Source of the DNA: Marasmius tenuissimus
Lineage: Eukaryota; Basidiomycota; Agaricomycetes; Agaricales; Marasmiaceae
Reading direction: 5' to 3'
NCBI GenBank assembly: GCA_029532415.1
Contig: JAQOTA010000041.1
Coordinates: 62,001-126,000, forward strand
Length of the DNA: 64,000 nucleotides
The notes under the pieces were generated by a model. It made no database searches. It was not told the origin of the DNA and saw nothing but the letters and a program-made list of their open reading frames with translations. Shown in pieces: positions 58,948 to 64,000 of this stretch (its first letter is position 1; each line of letters opens with the position of its first letter). The position numbers and the translations under genes are program-made.

Positions 58948-59937
58948 ATGGTTAATCCCACCACCTCCACCACCCCGGCCGTGGTGGTCGGTGTCGTCGC
59001 TCTTGTCATCGCCATTCTCAGTGCTCTTGTAGGGCTCGTCATCGGTATACGACGCTGCAAGCGCGAGAAACGGACACGAAGGACCCGGGAGGTTCTTGGA
59101 GGACAGAGAAAGGATTTGGAGAGTGGATTGGGTCGTGATAGGGGGTGGAGCCGGCCTCTGCCCTCGACTGGGTCTTATGTGAAGGATGTTGAGAAGGGTG
59201 CTGAGATGGAGGAGACCATCAATGGAGGGCAACCCATTTCATTCGTTCCCACAACCGGTATCCGATCCATACCGGATTTTCCTGGAAACAATACCGACTC
59301 GGGAGTCCAGACGTTCACCAAACCAGTATCCCATGTCCGCAACCTTTCCTTGACACGACAACTACCTCAGCTCGCGATCCCATCCAATCCGAAAGTCAAC
59401 CGCAAATCTACACGGCGTAAGGCTCCTGGATCCCCGACGTCCAGAAGGCATACCTTATCACGGCTACCGATAATATCCAGATCATGCCCGTCGTCACCGA
59501 CTGGTGAACGCAGCGCCATGTCTCCAAGCTCACCGTACTCCCTATACTCTCTGCCCACGCCAAGGACCCCAGGGACACCCGATTTCCCTGGATTCCAGTT
59601 TTCGCCTGTGCCTAGCTCCGCTGTTTTTGACCCCACCTCGTCGCCACCTCTCTCACCAGTTCGGCCAAATCCTAATGCCAACCTGAACCGGGCCACCACG
59701 AGGGTTTTATCCAACATTTTCAGGACTAGAGCTGCCAGCGTTGGATTCTTGGGAGGAAGGGATGAAGAGACCGTGGAGCATATTGAGAGGTCTGGGTCGA
59801 TCGTGAATTATTCGGGAAAAGGGACGCAGAAATGGAAGCGTGGTGATGATAGGCATAAGGGTCAAATGCAGACACTGGAGGAGAACGAAGAGGTAACAGA
59901 GACGTCGGAGGAACACGGTAATAATGTAAGAAGGTAG
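58948..59937 (+). CDS. Single-pass membrane protein with disordered tail, copy 3
   Basis: This is an intronless gene for a protein of about 329 residues. The start at 58948 (MVNPTTSTTP) is chosen because it puts the helix VVVGVVALVIAILSALVGLV near the N-terminus as in the other two copies; the frame is open to 58645. A basic stop-transfer follows (RRCKREKRTRR). The tail holds TRQLPQLAIPSN near residue 150 and ETVEHIERSGSIVNY with SGKGTQKWK near residue 280, which aligns over about 25 positions with the gene at 54633. The C-terminus is acidic (ENEEVTETSEEHG). Conservation of the two motifs inside otherwise divergent disordered sequence suggests binding sites. No known domain is visible. Confidence 0.72.
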   Translation: MVNPTTSTTPAVVVGVVALVIAILSALVGLVIGIRRCKREKRTRRTREVLGGQRKDLESGLGRDRGWSRPLPSTGSYVKDVEKGAEMEETINGGQPISFVPTTGIRSIPDFPGNNTDSGVQTFTKPVSHVRNLSLTRQLPQLAIPSNPKVNRKSTRRKAPGSPTSRRHTLSRLPIISRSCPSSPTGERSAMSPSSPYSLYSLPTPRTPGTPDFPGFQFSPVPSSAVFDPTSSPPLSPVRPNPNANLNRATTRVLSNIFRTRAASVGFLGGRDEETVEHIERSGSIVNYSGKGTQKWKRGDDRHKGQMQTLEENEEVTETSEEHGNNVRR

Positions 59938-60123
59938 TTTGCCAATGCCAGTTGGATATGCTGAAAGGAGGTCACGGGCGTGCTTATTTGATCGGCTGAA
60001 CCAAGATAAGATACGCCATCACGTCCCTCGAGTCGAGGCTTTGCCACTCAGTCTTCGTTCATCTCCGAACACGCCGTCTGCCACTTCGAGGACCCTTCGT
60101 TGAGTTAGCAGTGCTTTGGTTCG

Positions 60124-60144
60124 TTTTTTTTTTTTTTTTTTTTT
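60124..60144. repeat. Homopolymer of 21 T
   Basis: This is an uninterrupted T run that continues, after one G, as five more T. The length may be inexact. Confidence 0.9.
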
Positions 60145-60622
60145 GTTTTTCAAGGTTTACTTATTCTGCCTGAATCGCTGATGCAAAGCCTTCCTAGCGC
60201 TCACGGACCTACCGGACTCGGCTGAGTCTGTCTGAGCTAACTGTCGCCACTGCATTCAGCGTACTTTGTTCTGGAATGGAGGTTTTCTATGGTCCGGTCT
60301 CACGGGTGTGTGCGCTCGTGGAGTCATGGCTGAGCAGTAACGAGAGGCGACACAACACGGCCTCTTCATGTTCATGATAAGTTTTACTTCTAACTATTGT
60401 TCTGACGCTGAAGCCAGTTTTCGCAATAGGGAGTCTCGGGGAGTTAGCTTTTCGGCGGTGATCCGAGGTGGAGCTTTCCGAACCATGACAGCAAACCGCT
60501 GGCGGTGCCCTCCGTCGAGGAAGGAGAACGGATTTTTACTGAGCTCGTATGTGCGTTCTGGTCATCAGTTTTGAGCAATCCAGTGTAATGTCTTAGCTAC
60601 TTGGACAAAACGTCGGAAAACC

Positions 60623-60630
60623 TATAAAAG
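60623..60630 (+). promoter_or_regulatory. TATA box of the secreted-protein gene
   Basis: TATAAAAG lies 80 bases before the ATG at 60710, consistent with a strong core promoter. Confidence 0.65.
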
Positions 60631-60709
60631 AAGTGAGCCCTCGAAGTCCTTATTTCTTCAGCCTTTCCACACAGACTAAACCGTACTCGTTCTGGTTGCC
60701 TTCCTGACC

Positions 60710-61709
60710 ATGACCTTCTTGAAGTCCTTCCTCGCTTTCATGACCGTCGTCCTGGTCCTCTATTCGGCGAATGCAGAGCCGATTCCCTATCCCGCGGCTG
60801 GCAATCACACCTTGTCCATCCGTGCAGATAGGTGCTCCGATGGGACCTACAAGGAGCCTCCTTGCATCTGCAATAATAAATTGGGTCTCCGTAGAAAGAC
60901 ACTGTTGTGTCCTACCGATTACCAAGTGGTTTACAAGAATACCGATCCCCGGGATGGAGAAGTCGAGAAAGAAGATGTGAGTACTTTGTACCTTCAAATT
61001 TGGGAAGCATCTCATCCCCCTCGTTATTAGGGAACCGCTGGGGTAGGACATCAATGTGGTAAGCTCGATACAGGTTCAAAACCAGTCGAATCTGATCTAA
61101 GCCTCAAGCAGACCATTACGTCGAATTGCAGTTCATCAAACAACAAATCACGAAGACATCTGGACTGTGCGATTTTCTGCTCGCAGACCTGACGAAGTAT
61201 GGTCAATTCTTTGACACAATCAACGATGGTACTGGTCTACGCTATCTTCAGGAGGAGGTCAATCAAGCGAAGGGTAAGCTCTTTGCTCATAACACCATGA
61301 AAGAGACAGATGCAAAGGCAGCGGTGAGTTGGTCCTACCCTCCTCCGGTAGCCAATGTCTTGACCTTTCCGTCCCTTCCCAAATATTATGTAGAGCGGAG
61401 TTGCGTCATATCTCAACCTTGTGAACCAAGATCTCTTAAACAGCGCCAATCGCATCAACAACAAGATGAACGAATTGGTTCACAACACTAACCAGGGGGG
61501 ATTCAGCAGATTCGTGCTGGATTGGGAGGACGAGTGGCGAAGCGTGGCAGCAGAGTACGTCCCTTTCAACATTGGTCACCTCCTCTTCCGTGTACCGTTC
61601 CTGACGCTTCTTACTCAGTGCCACGAAACAAGCAAAGAATCTACCGGATGCTGTCCCCAAAACATGCATTCCTGGAACGATTTTTATCCCTTGGTGCCCA
61701 CCGCAGTAA
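60710..61709 (+). CDS. Small secreted protein, unknown family
   Basis: The start MTFLKSFLAFMTVVLVLYSANA is a clear signal peptide. Joined exons then give a mature protein of about 220 residues. A Cys-rich opening (DRCSDGTYKEPPCICNNK, LLCPTDYQ) leads through a short exon to GHQCDHYVELQFIKQQI. A helical middle follows (LADLTKYGQFFDTINDG, SYLNLVNQDLLNSANRINN), and the C-terminus is TCIPGTIFIPWCPPQ. At least four introns fit in phase, including one that completes the Asp codon of CDH. A strong TATA box upstream fits a highly expressed secreted protein. The cysteines probably form disulphides. I do not recognise a named family. Confidence 0.7.
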
Positions 61710-62251
61710 CTTAACTACGACGTGAAGACTTTTAATTTCGCCCAAGTAGCTCGAAAGACTTGTCCAAGCTGTACAAGAACTTGAGATAGATTTATGCTTT
61801 AGTAATCGCAGTCCGTTCGTTGGAGTGTTTGTGTGTAGTTAGTAGTGTGCCCCGACGTAACTCATGTTACTGTCGATTCGTACCGAGGCATGTCGTGCCA
61901 TCTCGGAAGGCCTATGTCAGACGGCCTCCGATGTCAAGCAACGTACTCTGCGGGACATGGTCGATCGTGAGCCAAGGGGACTGTAGCCTGCAGACCAGAG
62001 ATTCGACAGAAAATGTAAAGCATAATTCCCTCTTCAATGTGACTCGCACTGCCTGAGGAGCTCCTCAAAAGTAGCTCGACGTAGGACGGGAATGTATCAT
62101 TGGCTCGAAGGTAGAAATGGAAACATGAAAGTTACTTCAACTCTACACAATAGATACAAGAGGGATGCATTACTAAATACAAGACGAAGCTAATTTAGAC
62201 AACCCAACGATCTCGTATGGCTCCAACGTATCCCTGGGACGCAATATGAGC
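61710..62251. other. Convergent intergenic region
   Basis: The secreted-protein gene ends on the left and the antiporter gene ends on the right; both 3' UTRs should lie here. No gene was seen. Confidence 0.5.
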
Positions 62252-64000
62252 TCAATCTGCCCTTTCCGGAGGTGGAGTGCCGGGAACGCTCATTTCTCCT
62301 GGTCCTCCAGGTGACCCGAAATGAAAAACAGAAGAATACTTGGGCGTGGCGGTTCCGCTTCCCCTCCCGCTCCCTGGAGTTGGATCTTCTCGGAACCTTA
62401 CCGAACGCGATGGAGAGAGTTCACGGTGAACGTGAGGATGTGAATGGAGGGTACGTAGGGCGCGAATACCATCGAGGTGAGCGCCTTGATTTCGCGTGTT
62501 GTCATTTTGTGATATTAACGAGTCGTTTCGAACGTTTGTGAACACAGGACGTCCCCTCATCGATGGCTCATCGTCTCCTTGAGCTTGAGGTTGAGCTTCT
62601 ACTGTGTTTTCGATCTCGATGCGTGATGTTTCGCCGGTATTTCTCCTGCTTGCCACCCTCCTTCCTCGATGACCCTTGATCGAGGACGAAGTCGACAGGG
62701 GAGGCCTACTGACACGATGTGAAGAACGCTCCCGGTCATCCACAACCTGAGCTGAGGACAGGGAGTAAGCGTAGAAGCCTGAGTCAGAATCAGCGCTTCG
62801 ATCAGATCCCCAGCCATCGTCATCGTCTTCTTCGTACCGGTCTACCACATGCGATGAGCCCTGCTGGGCTGCGTCTCGCGTTGTCGCAGCCGTAGTCGGT
62901 GGCGATGCGGAGGTCGATACGTCGCTTTTTGGTACCTGGCGAACTTTACCATCTGAGGGGGGCGGAGCTGAAGGCGAAGGCTTTATGATTTCGGGGTCTG
63001 TGGTTGCATCGGCTCCACAGGGATGCACTAAGTGCTTGAGCTTGGAAAGGCCCGTCTGCAAGTGCTCTGCTGGACTAGCATGAAGCCCTCGGGACAGCGA
63101 GGCTTCGGCGTGGGGAGATCCGTAGTTCTTAATAACTTCGACCTCAACCTGCGGAGGGTGTTAGTTGATAAGAGTTGAGACAAACGGCTCACGAACCTCT
63201 TCGCCAGGCCCCAGTCGACGTTCAATGACTTTATGGGAACCTTCCAACCATTCGACGACACTCTCCCTTCTACGAACAACAAGCCGTTCTTCTTCGCTTG
63301 TGTTCCTAGTATTCGCACTGCCTTTCGATTCCCTCGAGTCTGTCTTATGAATAATGGAAGGCTTCTCCTGGTCGACGATCTCTATGCCGCTCTCTAAGTC
63401 CCGGCTACGAACCGAATTCGCACGCCGTAGTACAGGATCGCGGTTTATAACAACTTCTTCGGGACGCTTCACGTGTGTCGTGTGGTTAGTCCAGTCAGGG
63501 AGTTGATTGCCTATCGTAGTATGTCGCGACCATGTGCGAGTGACCGTATGGATGCGCCGGCTGAGGGAGAATGAAGGGATCGAAAGACCGTGAATCAGGA
63601 TCGAGCAAAGAACCATAAAGGCGGTGATTGGTTGGATAGATCTCTCAAGGGTCTGAGTCTGGGAAGAGTGGGGAGCATCCGAATGATGGATAATTGTCGT
63701 CGCGTAAGTCGAAATAAAAACCGCGCCTGGATATGAAAGGTGACTATTGGCGGAATAAACTCAATCACTTGCACTTACCAATCCCCATTGGTCCAAAGTG
63801 GCCGCTGAACAGCGCTTCTCGGAACGTCTTCACATCCGGGATCCACTTGTAGAGAGCAAGCATAATGGGTAATCGCCTGAAAAGTAGCACCAGGATCGCA
63901 ATGACAACCAATCTCCACACGCTTAGATTCAGTTCCGGATCTTGGAACGAACTGAAGGGCATCCATGCTCCCACGAATATAAACGCGGCGATGTTGAATA
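62252..64000 (-). CDS. Nha1-type Na+/H+ antiporter, 3' part (runs off window)
   Basis: This is the C-terminal part of a fungal plasma-membrane alkali-cation/proton antiporter, which exports Na+ or K+ in exchange for protons. The right-most exon gives AFIFVGAWMPFSSFQDPELN, the helix LVVIAILVLLFRRLPIML and YKWIPDVKTFREALFSGHFGPMGIG. The next exons give AVFISTYATTIIHHS and FMVLCSILIHGLSIPSFSLS, followed by RRIHTVTRTWSRH. These match the late helices of Nha1. A hydrophilic tail of about 400 residues follows, as in yeast Nha1 where the tail regulates activity, and ends at 62252 (TPPPERAD). The tail carries an acidic patch (RYEEDDDDGWGSD) and Ser-rich blocks. The first and larger half of the protein lies beyond base 64000, so integrity cannot be judged. 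Confidence 0.87.

Larger units (their letters stand above)
59938..60709. other. Intergenic, includes a poly-T tract
   Basis: No supported gene is present. It holds a run of 21 T (60124-60144) and, near its right end, the TATA box of the secreted-protein gene. Confidence 0.5.

Overview
This window is nuclear DNA of a filamentous basidiomycete, most likely an Agaricomycete. Genes are dense and cut by many 45-65 nt GT-AG introns with CTRAY-type branch points. Intron-bearing tRNA genes are scattered singly. The gene families are fungal: Zn(II)2Cys6 factor, UstYa/DUF3328, Nha1 antiporter, and DUF6534, a basidiomycete membrane family. All functional calls come from reading translated exons by eye; no database search was run.

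Layout. (1) 0-10 kb: four DUF262-domain genes, arranged as a convergent pair (A+ / B-) that has been duplicated as a whole (A'+ / B'-). All four carry the same 10-nt microexon. (2) 10.1-16.7 kb: a gene-poor stretch with no convincing gene, apart from a few exon-like fragments near 15.7 kb. (3) 16.8-30.9 kb: a Zn2Cys6 transcription factor, tRNA-Glu, a secreted Vps62-like protein whose first exon is only the start codon, a Gfo/Idh/MocA dehydrogenase, a GH1 beta-glucosidase, tRNA-Phe and an HpcH/HpaI aldolase. (4) 31.2-33.4 kb: a tandem pair of small proteins with an unusual C-terminal six-cysteine cluster. (5) 34.0-39.7 kb: an NmrA/EasG-like oxidoreductase and a membrane-anchored GH35 beta-galactosidase. 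(6) 39.8-50.9 kb: tRNA-Thr, a multi-pass membrane protein, a UstYa-family protein with both HxxHC motifs, tRNA-Tyr, a small cysteine-rich protein, a DUF6534 protein, an MFS transporter and tRNA-Val. (7) 51-54 kb: sparse, with a degraded repeat, tRNA-Arg and one small hypothetical gene. (8) 54.6-60 kb: three single-exon, single-pass membrane proteins with long disordered tails that share short motifs. (9) 60.7-64 kb: a small secreted protein and the 3' part of an Nha1-type Na+/H+ antiporter running off the right edge.

How the genes relate. Carbohydrate use is represented by GH1, GH35, the aldolase and the dehydrogenase, but they are not arranged as one cluster. The UstYa gene is a possible tailoring enzyme, but no core synthase or repeat-type precursor peptide is visible beside it. 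The most distinctive items are the duplicated DUF262 module, the motif-sharing membrane-tail family and the tandem six-cysteine proteins. Exon borders are exact where splice sites and reading phase agree, and are flagged where they do not.
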